From positions 1-32,927 of IMG/VR virus record IMGVR_UViG_3300025101_000093: DNA of 32,927 nt; one strand, given 5' to 3'. The notes under the pieces are model-generated. The model was not told the DNA's origin. It ran no database searches and was given only the letters and a program-made list of their open reading frames with translations. The DNA comes from a virus. This document shows positions 6,738 to 13,204 of the stretch, one piece after another. Within the stretch, counting starts at the first letter, position 1; each line of letters opens with the position of its first letter. The position numbers and the translations under genes were made by a program.

Positions 6738-7126
6738 AACATTCAGTAGTATTTGAGGGTGGAATTGACAAAGTTAGCACCCTGGCTGACGGGAGCCTAC
6801 GGATTTACGTAGGTACTCCTGAGTTAGCGCAAGAAACTATGGTTAATCTTTTTAGATTAATTAGAAAACCTGGTTATGTATTAATATCAGCTAACCATAT
6901 TAATCAAGATCAAATAGATGCAGTAGAAAAAGTAACAAGCAACTCAGAGTTTAATGAAAAAACACCAAGCCAAAGAATGAGAGGTGTGCTTTATAAACTA
7001 TGGGAAAAAACACAACCAAAAACCCTAAATGGCGATACGGGCGAAATGGAATATGTAGATTTTGATTTATTTTACAAAAGACAAATGAATAAAATAATTG
7101 ACCATTATAAAACAAAACTAGACTAA
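6734..7126 (+). CDS. hypothetical phage protein (130 aa)
   Basis: Starts in an ATGA overlap with the exonuclease gene and shares one base with the next start. The middle (about 70-110) has SQRMRGVLYKLWEKTQP and the C-terminus DLFYKRQMNKIIDHYKTKLD looks helical. I do not recognise a family. Small proteins next to phage exonuclease genes are often recombination accessories, but nothing here proves that. A GC-rich hairpin is embedded near its 5' end (see 6792-6819). Confidence 0.7.
   Translation: MKHSVVFEGGIDKVSTLADGSLRIYVGTPELAQETMVNLFRLIRKPGYVLISANHINQDQIDAVEKVTSNSEFNEKTPSQRMRGVLYKLWEKTQPKTLNGDTGEMEYVDFDLFYKRQMNKIIDHYKTKLD
6792..6819 (+). other. GC-rich hairpin inside a coding region
   Basis: Inner stem CCTACG (6796-6801) pairs with CGTAGG (6808-6813) around loop GATTTA. 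Outer GGAG (6792-6795) pairs with CTCC (6816-6819) past a two-base bulge. The ten base pairs sit about codons 20-29 of the 130 aa gene, in a patch using CTG, GGG and CGG codons that are rare in surrounding genes. Confidence 0.45.
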
Positions 7127-7395
7127 TGACAAAACACAGCGAACATTACTATGAAGTAGGAAGAAACGGGTATGTAACAGACGTTACAGTAGATAAAAGA
7201 ATACCTTCCTACTACATAGGAAAAAAATACAAATACGAAGCTCGCAAAGTAGTAGAGGACTTTGATTTAACTTACAATATAGGTACAGCTGTAACTTATT
7301 TATTAAGAGCCTACAGAAAACATAATACCCCTGTAGACTGTATAAAAAAAGCAATAGCACATTTAGAATTTGAATTAGATAAAATAAAAAAATGA
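7126..7395 (+). CDS. DUF3310-family protein
   Basis: An 89 aa protein matching the DUF3310 pattern: DLTYNIGTAVTYLLRAYRKH (about 46-65), then CIKKAIAHLEFELDKIKK at the C-terminus. The family is widespread in phages, often near replication or nucleotide-metabolism genes, with no settled function; the YNxGxAxxYxxRA...KAIxxLE signature is visible. It overlaps its upstream neighbour by one base and the next start by four. Confidence 0.75.
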   Translation: MTKHSEHYYEVGRNGYVTDVTVDKRIPSYYIGKKYKYEARKVVEDFDLTYNIGTAVTYLLRAYRKHNTPVDCIKKAIAHLEFELDKIKK

Positions 7396-7466
7396 ATATA
7401 ATAGCAGTTACAATATTACTAATGTTATTAGTATATTTACAAATAAAATTAAATAATAAAGTATGA
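7392..7466 (+). CDS. tiny single-span membrane peptide (24 aa)
   Basis: ATG 7392 overlaps the previous stop by four bases. The whole product is MNIIAVTILLMLLVYLQIKL plus NNKV, that is one hydrophobic helix with a basic tail, suggesting membrane insertion. The next start overlaps its TGA. Short length makes coding status uncertain, but ATGA coupling at both ends supports it. Confidence 0.45.
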   Translation: MNIIAVTILLMLLVYLQIKLNNKV

Positions 7467-7621
7467 AAATATTTAAAGATCCAAATAAAAAGTTAAAAAA
7501 AAATTTAGAAAAATATGCCGAAAAAAAGAAAATTAAACAGCAAGAATCCAAAATACATGAGCAAAAGTCAGAGACAGGAAAAGGAAATAAAAAAACAAGA
7601 ACTCGCTTGTATCATTTATGA
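7463..7621 (+). CDS. small Lys-rich protein (52 aa)
   Basis: Starts in an ATGA overlap (7463-7466). Encodes MKIFKDPNKKLKKNLEKYAE and continues to TRTRLYHL. It is extremely basic and probably helical, so it could bind nucleic acid. It shares 107 bases with another ORF in a different frame (7515-7655); at most one may be real, though both could be translated. Confidence 0.4.
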   Translation: MKIFKDPNKKLKKNLEKYAEKKKIKQQESKIHEQKSETGKGNKKTRTRLYHL

Positions 7622-7655
7622 TAAAATAAAAGTATATAAGGTTTGGTATAAATAA
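7515..7655 (+). CDS. small basic protein overlapping out of frame (46 aa)
   Basis: ATG 7515 to TAA 7653-7655, product MPKKRKLNSKNPKYMSKSQR to ...IYDKIKVYKVWYK. It reads more like an ordinary phage small protein than the overlapping 7463 frame, and its stop reaches to five bases from the converging late block. No family recognised. Competing overlap lowers confidence. Confidence 0.4.
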   Translation: MPKKRKLNSKNPKYMSKSQRQEKEIKKQELACIIYDKIKVYKVWYK

Positions 7656-7659
7656 TAAC

Positions 7660-8943
7660 TTACACGCTAACGTTGTAATTTAGTATACCTTGTAACCCAT
7701 TTCTTCTACTATATATAAAGGCCTGTGCCTTTTTTATGTTTCCAATAAAACCTTTGCTATCATGCCAGTAATCTGTAGCCGACATAGAAGATAAATTTCG
7801 CACCGTAATACCGTTTAACTCTTCTATGGCTTGCAGCTTCATAGCTTTATTTGTATGATAATGACCCCTGTGAACTTCTACATAAACAGTATTACTCCAT
7901 AAATTTTTAAATCTTTGCGCTATAATACCTGGTAGATCATTAGTTTTTGGGCCATCACCATGATCTGATATAATTAAATTGTTTCCGTATGGTAAAGCCT
8001 TCATTAGACAATCACTATTATCTATTTTAACATTTTTATTATTTTCATAATACAATTCTAACGTATCACCTAAATGCATAACTGATTCTCTATCGTGATT
8101 ACCTGGTATAACCATAACGTGCACATCAGCTACTTCGGATAAAATGTTAATTGCTTTTATCATAAGTTTTCTTGCACATCTATACATATCTATATGATAA
8201 TCGCTGTTAAATTGTGGAGTTCCTCTAGTTGTAGCTGGAATTGGCCAATCACCGTCTGAATTTAATAAGTCTTGTCCTACAATAAAAAGTATCTTATCTA
8301 TATAGAAGCCCTTAGCTCTATATAAAAGATGCTCTATGGCGCTTAAAAGACGTTTCTCCGCTATTTTAAGACTGTATTCGTCACCCTTTATACCTATTTT
8401 ACCTAAATGCAAATCAAAAGCAGAAATTTCTAATAAATGCAGATTGTTTCTATCTTCTGGTCTTTTTCTTTGTTTTTTTGCTACACTAGGTGATAAGTTT
8501 CGTAAATCTTCTATAAGTTCTTGTTTTATTTTTTTTATATCAAGCTGTGGTTTTATTTTTTTCAACCAAGCTTTTGTTCTATACATAGTAACTGTTACAG
8601 GGTTACGGTCATTGTCAAAACCTGTTACCTCATATGTACCTATATCGTATTTATCTACATCCCACAAATCTAAGTCTACCTCACATGCAGCCAATAAGTC
8701 TTCTAATGATTTTACTCTTGTACAATTTTCTGCTGTTAATATTGCGTTAGATTTTGTTTCTTGAAAATTTATTACTTCTTTTTCTTTTGGTTCTACGTCT
8801 GGATTTTGAGCTCTTAACCTTCTTGCTACCAATCTTATCTGTTCATAATTAGTTCCAAATTTTTTTGCTGTATCAGCGTATTTACTACGCATTAAATTTG
8901 GATTTTTTAATAAATACTCCCGTATTTTATCGTTTAAAGTCAT
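7660..8943 (-). CDS. calcineurin-like metallophosphoesterase with N-terminal HTH-like region
   Basis: A 427 aa protein (start ATG at 8943; the upstream in-frame ATG at 8973 would overlap the previous gene). The N-terminus, MRSKYADTAKKFGTNYEQIR, resembles a helix-turn-helix. Residues 170-370 carry all calcineurin-type metal motifs in order: FDLHLG (176-181), GQDLLNSD (223-230), GNHDRE (281-286), SDHGD (326-330) and RGHYHT (359-364). The family includes SbcD/Mre11-like nucleases and nucleotide phosphodiesterases. The substrate is unknown, and no SbcC-like ATPase partner is seen. It is the last gene of the late minus-strand block and meets the early block head-on five bases away, unusual company for fibre genes. 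Confidence 0.85.
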   Translation of the reverse strand: MTLNDKIREYLLKNPNLMRSKYADTAKKFGTNYEQIRLVARRLRAQNPDVEPKEKEVINFQETKSNAILTAENCTRVKSLEDLLAACEVDLDLWDVDKYDIGTYEVTGFDNDRNPVTVTMYRTKAWLKKIKPQLDIKKIKQELIEDLRNLSPSVAKKQRKRPEDRNNLHLLEISAFDLHLGKIGIKGDEYSLKIAEKRLLSAIEHLLYRAKGFYIDKILFIVGQDLLNSDGDWPIPATTRGTPQFNSDYHIDMYRCARKLMIKAINILSEVADVHVMVIPGNHDRESVMHLGDTLELYYENNKNVKIDNSDCLMKALPYGNNLIISDHGDGPKTNDLPGIIAQRFKNLWSNTVYVEVHRGHYHTNKAMKLQAIEELNGITVRNLSSMSATDYWHDSKGFIGNIKKAQAFIYSRRNGLQGILNYNVSV

Positions 8944-8953
8944 GTTAATTTTT

Positions 8954-9205
8954 TTAATTTTCTTCAACACCATAACCGTGTTGACTTATTAGTGTTAAAT
9001 TTACGGGAACAAGTTTGCGTTTTGATCTACTTCCTATTAATTTATTAACAAGCTTATCAACAATTTTTTTATTTGTAAATATAGATCCCTTGTCGTAACC
9101 TTTTATTACTTGATTTTCTAACTTATAAATTTTATTTTTATTATCTTTAAAAGTCCAATTACTTAACCAAATAGGAACTTTATAACGATTTGTAGGTTTA
9201 TCCAT
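8954..9205 (-). CDS. hypothetical protein (83 aa)
   Basis: A basic protein, MDKPTNRYKVPIWLSNWTFK to ...LISQHGYGVEEN. Its start overlaps the end of the upstream gene by eight bases. No motif or membrane segment is recognised. Its place after fibre-associated proteins suggests a small structural or assembly role, but this is position only. Confidence 0.6.
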   Translation of the reverse strand: MDKPTNRYKVPIWLSNWTFKDNKNKIYKLENQVIKGYDKGSIFTNKKIVDKLVNKLIGSRSKRKLVPVNLTLISQHGYGVEEN

Positions 9206-9779
9206 CAGTTACACTAACAGTTATATTTACGTTTGCTACTGAAGATAAAGCGTAAAAATGCACTTCACTTGTAACATTACGAAAAGTAGTGTTTACCAAT
9301 TCCGCTAAAGATATAGTTGCGTTTGCAGTAAAACTCTCCATAAAAAGTTTATGTATTGTTACATTTTGTGCTGTTGCAGAATCTGAGCTTACACTAAATA
9401 TAGCGTTGCTTTGATCCCCATGACTCCAATACACACTGATATTAGCGGCTGACGTATGAACATTTTGAATAATTATGTTGTTTAAAGTAGATCCGTTCTG
9501 TAAGGTAAATAATTTTTGCACCTTAGATGCTTGATTTATTATATATCCTGCAACTTTGCTAGTAATAATATTATCACTTGAAGCCGTCTCTAAAGTCGCA
9601 CCTGTTCTTGAAGACTCTTTAGATTTCTTCCTAAAATCATCTGCTGCTATTTGGTCCCTTTGTTGGTTGGTTAACCCTGTAGGAGCAGGTTCTTGTATAG
9701 ATCTATTTTCTTTTCTATTAACATATGTAGACCTAATGTTATCACCCTTACTTTTGTATTTATCTTTTATTATTGGCAT
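9198..9779 (-). CDS. probable virion structural protein, beta-rich (193 aa)
   Basis: The N-terminal 60 residues are charged and probably disordered (KDKYKSKGDNIRSTYVNRKE...). The rest is a Ser/Thr/Asn/Val-rich run of short strands (NIIIQNVHTSAANISVYW, NVTIHKLFMESFTANATISL), as in phage tail or decoration proteins. Encoded directly after the fibre gene, with the A/T leader that precedes late genes here. Family not recognised; a fibre-tip or attachment accessory is a guess from position. Confidence 0.6.
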   Translation of the reverse strand: MPIIKDKYKSKGDNIRSTYVNRKENRSIQEPAPTGLTNQQRDQIAADDFRKKSKESSRTGATLETASSDNIITSKVAGYIINQASKVQKLFTLQNGSTLNNIIIQNVHTSAANISVYWSHGDQSNAIFSVSSDSATAQNVTIHKLFMESFTANATISLAELVNTTFRNVTSEVHFYALSSVANVNITVSVTDG

Positions 9780-9790
9780 AATTTATTTTT

Positions 9791-10954
9791 TTAATAAGAA
9801 CTAAAATCAAATTCAAACACAGCAGTAAAATAATATTTAGTTGTTGCGTTTGTGTCAAAACCATTTTGCATACCTATACATAATGTTTCACCAGCTGTAA
9901 ATTCATTTGTGTCAGCGTTAGCTGTAGAATCTAATCCTGTTGTAAAATCTATTGTTATTGGAGCGCTTTTAGTTACACCAGTTACTGTTTTTTGTGCTAA
10001 TATTGTTTTATTACCATCGGTAAATTGTTCATCATCATCCCAATTTCTTAATGTAAAAACTTGAGTTTCGCTAGACGGAGAATGATCTTTGTTTGACCTT
10101 AAGTGTAGTTTTAATAATTTACCATTTACAGGTGCTAAAAAAGGCTGTGCTGTACCGTTAGCAGAAGTATTTTCAGCGGTACCTGTCATAGGAAAGAAAA
10201 CAACGCTACTAGTTGCAAACCCACTATTTCCTGAAGCAAAACTACCTTGCTTTATCATAATAGTTTTATCTTCTGTTCTAACGTTTTTACTTTCTACTGC
10301 TAATGTTCCAGAAGCGCTTCTAGATAACGTAGTATCACTTGCATGTCCTAATTCTACAGTACCTAATTGTACGGCTGTACTGGTTGACGCAACTAAATTT
10401 GTTGCTGTATCAGCATTTCCAGTTGTGTCTTGATTTAATGTAGGTATGTGCCCAGTTTGTATAGCTCCTAATATAATGTTACTACCATCACCTCGTAAAT
10501 ATCTACCAGATGTTGTACCACCTGCTAAAGCATCTAAAGCATTTTGTCTTGTTGTTTGTCCTGTACCACCTTTAGATATTTCAATCGTGCTACCATTCCA
10601 TTCGCCTGAAGTTATTGTTCCAAGTGTGGTAACATTTGCAGAACCTTGATAACCATCTTTTAAACCATCAGGAGTTACAGCTCTTGCTGTATCAGTTCCA
10701 GTGGTAGTTTCTGCTGTTGTAGCCAACTCAACTATCCCGCTAGCTGAAGTTGTAGCGCTAACTATTCCTAAGTCTGTTTGTAAGTTTGAAAGCGTTCTAG
10801 TTCCAACTACTCCGCTGCTATCTAAAACAACAAATTTTCCGTCACTTCCTGCATATGCTAAAATTCCAGTAAGATTGAAACCACCCTCTATAGTTACATT
10901 GTGTTTAAATAGATGTTGAAAAGACTCTATGTTATAACCGTACCACCTAGCCAT
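9791..10954 (-). CDS. tail fibre protein
   Basis: A 387 aa fibre. Residues 69-98 contain the tail-fibre repeat pattern SASGIVELATTAET, then TDTARAVTPDGL. Residues 127-145 hold the KGGTGQTTRQNALDALAG motif often found in fibre shafts, followed by GRYLRGDGSN and GNADTATNLV. The C-terminal 150 residues (from about 235) form a strand-rich, probably receptor-facing domain. The opening MARWYGYNIESFQHLF probably attaches the fibre to the virion. It lies between a DUF5675 gene and another beta-rich gene in the adsorption part of the late block. Confidence 0.85.
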   Translation of the reverse strand: MARWYGYNIESFQHLFKHNVTIEGGFNLTGILAYAGSDGKFVVLDSSGVVGTRTLSNLQTDLGIVSATTSASGIVELATTAETTTGTDTARAVTPDGLKDGYQGSANVTTLGTITSGEWNGSTIEISKGGTGQTTRQNALDALAGGTTSGRYLRGDGSNIILGAIQTGHIPTLNQDTTGNADTATNLVASTSTAVQLGTVELGHASDTTLSRSASGTLAVESKNVRTEDKTIMIKQGSFASGNSGFATSSVVFFPMTGTAENTSANGTAQPFLAPVNGKLLKLHLRSNKDHSPSSETQVFTLRNWDDDEQFTDGNKTILAQKTVTGVTKSAPITIDFTTGLDSTANADTNEFTAGETLCIGMQNGFDTNATTKYYFTAVFEFDFSSY

Positions 10955-10958
10955 AACC

Positions 10959-11435
10959 TTATCGTTTACTGTCTAGATCTATATATTCTATTGTTACTTT
11001 TTCTCCCTTTTCTAACGCTTTAGCAATAGGCGGATATATTCTCTTGTACGCATTAGTTGACTTACCAACGAAACCATCTTTGATGATTTTATTGTTTTCT
11101 TGCGAGTCGCCAACCAACAAGCATCCAGCAGTATGCTCATCAGTATTACCAGTATGTATAAGTATCCATTTAAAATTCGGTACATTAATGACATGCAACA
11201 TGCCTTTATGCATACCAGCAAACCTCTTTGTGTATCTACCATGAAATCCTCCTTCAGTTCTTAATTTAATTTCGTAAGTACCAGCAGGCACTCTTGTTTC
11301 TCCTCTAACCTTTAAAGCTCTATCTTCGTCTTCTAAGGTATAGCATAAAAACTCAAGACCTAGATCTCCATCTAAAAAAAGTAAACCAGAAGTACTGTCC
11401 TCCTGGCTACTAAATCTTAATACTTTAAGTTTCAT
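10959..11435 (-). CDS. DUF5675-family protein, possible peptidoglycan-active enzyme
   Basis: A 158 aa protein with the DUF5675 pattern: CYTLEDEDRALKVRGETRVP (31-50), AGTYEIKLR, HVINVPNFKWILIHTGN (81-97), then HTAGCLLVGDS (101-111). The IHTGN...GC arrangement (H94, C105) recalls the His...GC active site of L,D-transpeptidase-type enzymes, so a cell-wall role is possible but unproven. Such proteins are common near phage lysis and tail genes. No classic endolysin is recognisable in this window, so this and the holin-like gene at 12554 are the only lysis candidates seen. No signal peptide. Confidence 0.7.
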   Translation of the reverse strand: MKLKVLRFSSQEDSTSGLLFLDGDLGLEFLCYTLEDEDRALKVRGETRVPAGTYEIKLRTEGGFHGRYTKRFAGMHKGMLHVINVPNFKWILIHTGNTDEHTAGCLLVGDSQENNKIIKDGFVGKSTNAYKRIYPPIAKALEKGEKVTIEYIDLDSKR

Positions 11436-11445
11436 TATTTATATT

Positions 11446-11874
11446 TTAATCATCATCCGACAAGCCTAAGTCAGCTCCATCACATAATAAATACTGTACT
11501 TTTTGAGCTGCTGTTGTTGCTGCAACATCTAAATTTGAAGAGTCATTTGCTGCGCCATCTAAATTTAAAGGAGAAACCATGCACTCTCCTGGTTTTAAAT
11601 CAGCTATTACATCACCATCTGGCTTTACAGCTATTGGATAATCTGTATCTACATTTTTTACAAATGCATATAATCGGTCTTTATTATGACTAGCTAAATT
11701 TATAGTGGTGTCAGACGTACCATTAGTTAATATTTCACCAGTAGATATTAAAGCTGAATCTACAGTTGTTGAATCTGTAGTAAAGCTAGGTGTATAAGAA
11801 AATACTGTTGTTCCAGTAGAATCTACTAAAGAAACACTACCTGATATTGTTATTGTTAATGCTTGTGTTGCCAT
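11446..11874 (-). CDS. small virion protein, paralogue of its upstream neighbour (142 aa)
   Basis: A strand- and Thr/Ser-rich protein, acidic at its end (GLSDDD). Middle segment RLYAFVKNVDTDYPIAVK, then IADLKPGECM, aligns with RFVYIKNLDDTNFVKIYDGA, then GILKPGEFLM in the upstream 129 aa protein: shared pattern R-[LF]-x-x-[FY]-[VI]-K-N-[VL]-D...L-K-P-G-E. This suggests duplication. No signal peptide; probably a decoration, tail or fibre-linked component. Preceded by an A-rich leader. Confidence 0.65.
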   Translation of the reverse strand: MATQALTITISGSVSLVDSTGTTVFSYTPSFTTDSTTVDSALISTGEILTNGTSDTTINLASHNKDRLYAFVKNVDTDYPIAVKPDGDVIADLKPGECMVSPLNLDGAANDSSNLDVAATTAAQKVQYLLCDGADLGLSDDD

Positions 11875-11884
11875 GTTTTATTTT

Positions 11885-12274
11885 TTATGCGTTTGAATCT
11901 ATTTCTACTGCAGCGTACTCAACTGTTACCGTAGCTGTATCAGCTCTTGCAACTGTTGTACCTGTTCCTCTAATTATTGTCATTAAAAACTCACCTGGTT
12001 TTAATATGCCAATGTAATCAGCAGCAGAAGATGCTCCATCATATATTTTTACAAAATTAGTATCATCTAAATTTTTTATATATACGAATCTACCGTGTCC
12101 TGGTGCAGCCATAATAGTTGAATCACCATCATGCGCTACATCTATTCTTCCTGTTGCTATTTGATCAACTCCTGTTATATTTAATGTATACGCTCCTGAT
12201 TGTGACTGCGAATAACCTGTAGCAGAACTAGCAGTCATACTCATATTTACGCTTAGTGTATAATTTTGTGGCAT
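11885..12274 (-). CDS. small virion protein (129 aa)
   Basis: Paralogue of the following 142 aa protein (shared KN-[VL]-D...LKPGE pattern, here around residues 68-100). Strand-rich, Ser/Thr/Ala-rich and without cysteine, typical of abundant capsid or tail accessory proteins. A TAnnTTTG-like box on the minus strand at 12298-12291 and an A-rich leader lie just upstream, so it may have its own promoter and high expression. Exact role unknown. Confidence 0.65.
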   Translation of the reverse strand: MPQNYTLSVNMSMTASSATGYSQSQSGAYTLNITGVDQIATGRIDVAHDGDSTIMAAPGHGRFVYIKNLDDTNFVKIYDGASSAADYIGILKPGEFLMTIIRGTGTTVARADTATVTVEYAAVEIDSNA

Positions 12275-12287
12275 TGTTTTTTATTTT

Positions 12288-12557
12288 TTACAAATTTATG
12301 AAATTTTTCTTATATTTTTTAGAATCTTTTAGTTTTTTAAGCTCTCCGCACTTTTCATATTCTTCCAACTCACAAAAATAATCAATTATTTTGTCAATCA
12401 CCTCGTTATCTATTCTTTTTTTTGGGTTAAAAGGCAGAGAACAGCCATTATAGTCTAACAGATCTTCAAATGTAAGTTTATTAGTTATTATCATATATGA
12501 GTTAGTCATTGACTCATGTATAATTTCTTCTACATTTTTATCTAAGTCGTCTGTCAT
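12288..12557 (-). CDS. hypothetical acidic/helical protein (89 aa)
   Basis: Encodes MTDDLDKNVEEIIHESMTNS, ...ELEEYEKCGELKKLKDSKKY... A mostly helical soluble protein with two cysteines. Its start overlaps the end of the holin-like gene by four bases, so the two are probably co-translated. No family recognised; a lysis-timing or chaperone role would be speculation. Confidence 0.6.
   Translation of the reverse strand: MTDDLDKNVEEIIHESMTNSYMIITNKLTFEDLLDYNGCSLPFNPKKRIDNEVIDKIIDYFCELEEYEKCGELKKLKDSKKYKKNFINL
12291..12298 (-). promoter_or_regulatory. possible late -7 box (TAAATTTG)
   Basis: On the minus strand the sequence reads TAAATTTG, matching TAnnTTTG, 17 bases before the ATG of the 129 aa virion protein. 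It overlaps the end of the upstream gene. A chance match cannot be excluded. Confidence 0.35.
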
Positions 12558-12940
12558 TTTTTTACTTTTTCTAGTGATCTACCACCAAAGTATGCACCTA
12601 TTACAGTTATTAAAACTAACTGTAGCAAATCTACCCATGAAGCTTTTACCTCAAAAGATATAACTCCAGCATCAATAAATATTAATAATACTGTAGATAC
12701 GCATAAAAATATAAGAACTAAAGGTCTTATGTTCTTTGATAACCAGCTGTCAGATTGCATATCAACCTTCCATCTTTCAGTTACTTGCTTTTGCATCTCA
12801 GCTTCGTAACCCATTATCATATCATTTATTTTTCTTTCTGCTTCTAGTTTTTCTTCTTTAGATGTATGAAGATCGTCTATCACACCTCCAACACTTTTAA
12901 CTAATTCTGTGGCTCCACCACTAAATATTTTATCTAACAT
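12554..12940 (-). CDS. holin-like membrane protein
   Basis: A 128 aa protein. The N-terminal about 65 residues are amphipathic and charged (SKEEKLEAERKINDMIMGYE...). Next comes DSWLSKNIRPLVLIFLCVST with a first membrane span (about 72-92), then a second (LLQLVLITVIGAYFGG, about 105-120) ending RSLEKVKK. The WLSKNIRPLVL...GAYFG-x-RSLEK pattern resembles the gene-transfer-agent/3TM holin-like group seen in many phages. It would permeabilise the inner membrane at lysis. DUF5675 at 10959 is a possible partner. Holin function is inferred from pattern and topology. Confidence 0.7.
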   Translation of the reverse strand: MLDKIFSGGATELVKSVGGVIDDLHTSKEEKLEAERKINDMIMGYEAEMQKQVTERWKVDMQSDSWLSKNIRPLVLIFLCVSTVLLIFIDAGVISFEVKASWVDLLQLVLITVIGAYFGGRSLEKVKK

Positions 12941-12949
12941 AATTTTATT

Positions 12950-13204
12950 TTAGTAACCTCCACCTCCTCCTCCGCCAGAGAAACCACTTGAGCTACTTGC
13001 GGGTGGGGTGTTAGTTTGATTATTTGCATTAAAACCTGATGAAGGCGTAGCTGCTTGCCCATGAGTGGCTCCCCCCATAAACCCTACTTGACCTTGATAG
13101 TTATGCGTGTGATAACCCGAAAGACCGTTTGCTGCTGCGTAAGCTAAAGCTTCTGACACAGTAGTATATAAAGGAATGCCGTCTATTTCTGTAAGTATTG
13201 CCAT
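12950..13204 (-). CDS. Gly-rich small protein (84 aa)
   Basis: MAILTEIDGIPLYTTVSEAL, then AYAAANGLSGYHTHNYQGQV; the end is a Ser/Gly tail, GFSGGGGGGGY. The first half looks folded (short strand, helix, His-rich turn), the second is low complexity. Poly-Gly tails occur in phage fibre-associated or adhesive proteins, but no family is recognised. The start overlaps the end of the 635 aa surface protein gene by 22 bases. Confidence 0.6.
   Translation of the reverse strand: MAILTEIDGIPLYTTVSEALAYAAANGLSGYHTHNYQGQVGFMGGATHGQAATPSSGFNANNQTNTPPASSSSGFSGGGGGGGY

Noticed and set aside
7622-7662. Bidirectional terminator between the converging blocks
   Set aside because: Only a weak five-base pairing (TTACA with TGTAA) is visible and no T run; not enough to call.
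9852-10919. Plus-strand ORFs opposite the tail fibre gene
   Set aside because: Shadows of the fibre frame; the fibre motifs GIVELATTAET and GGTGQTT are unambiguous on the minus strand.
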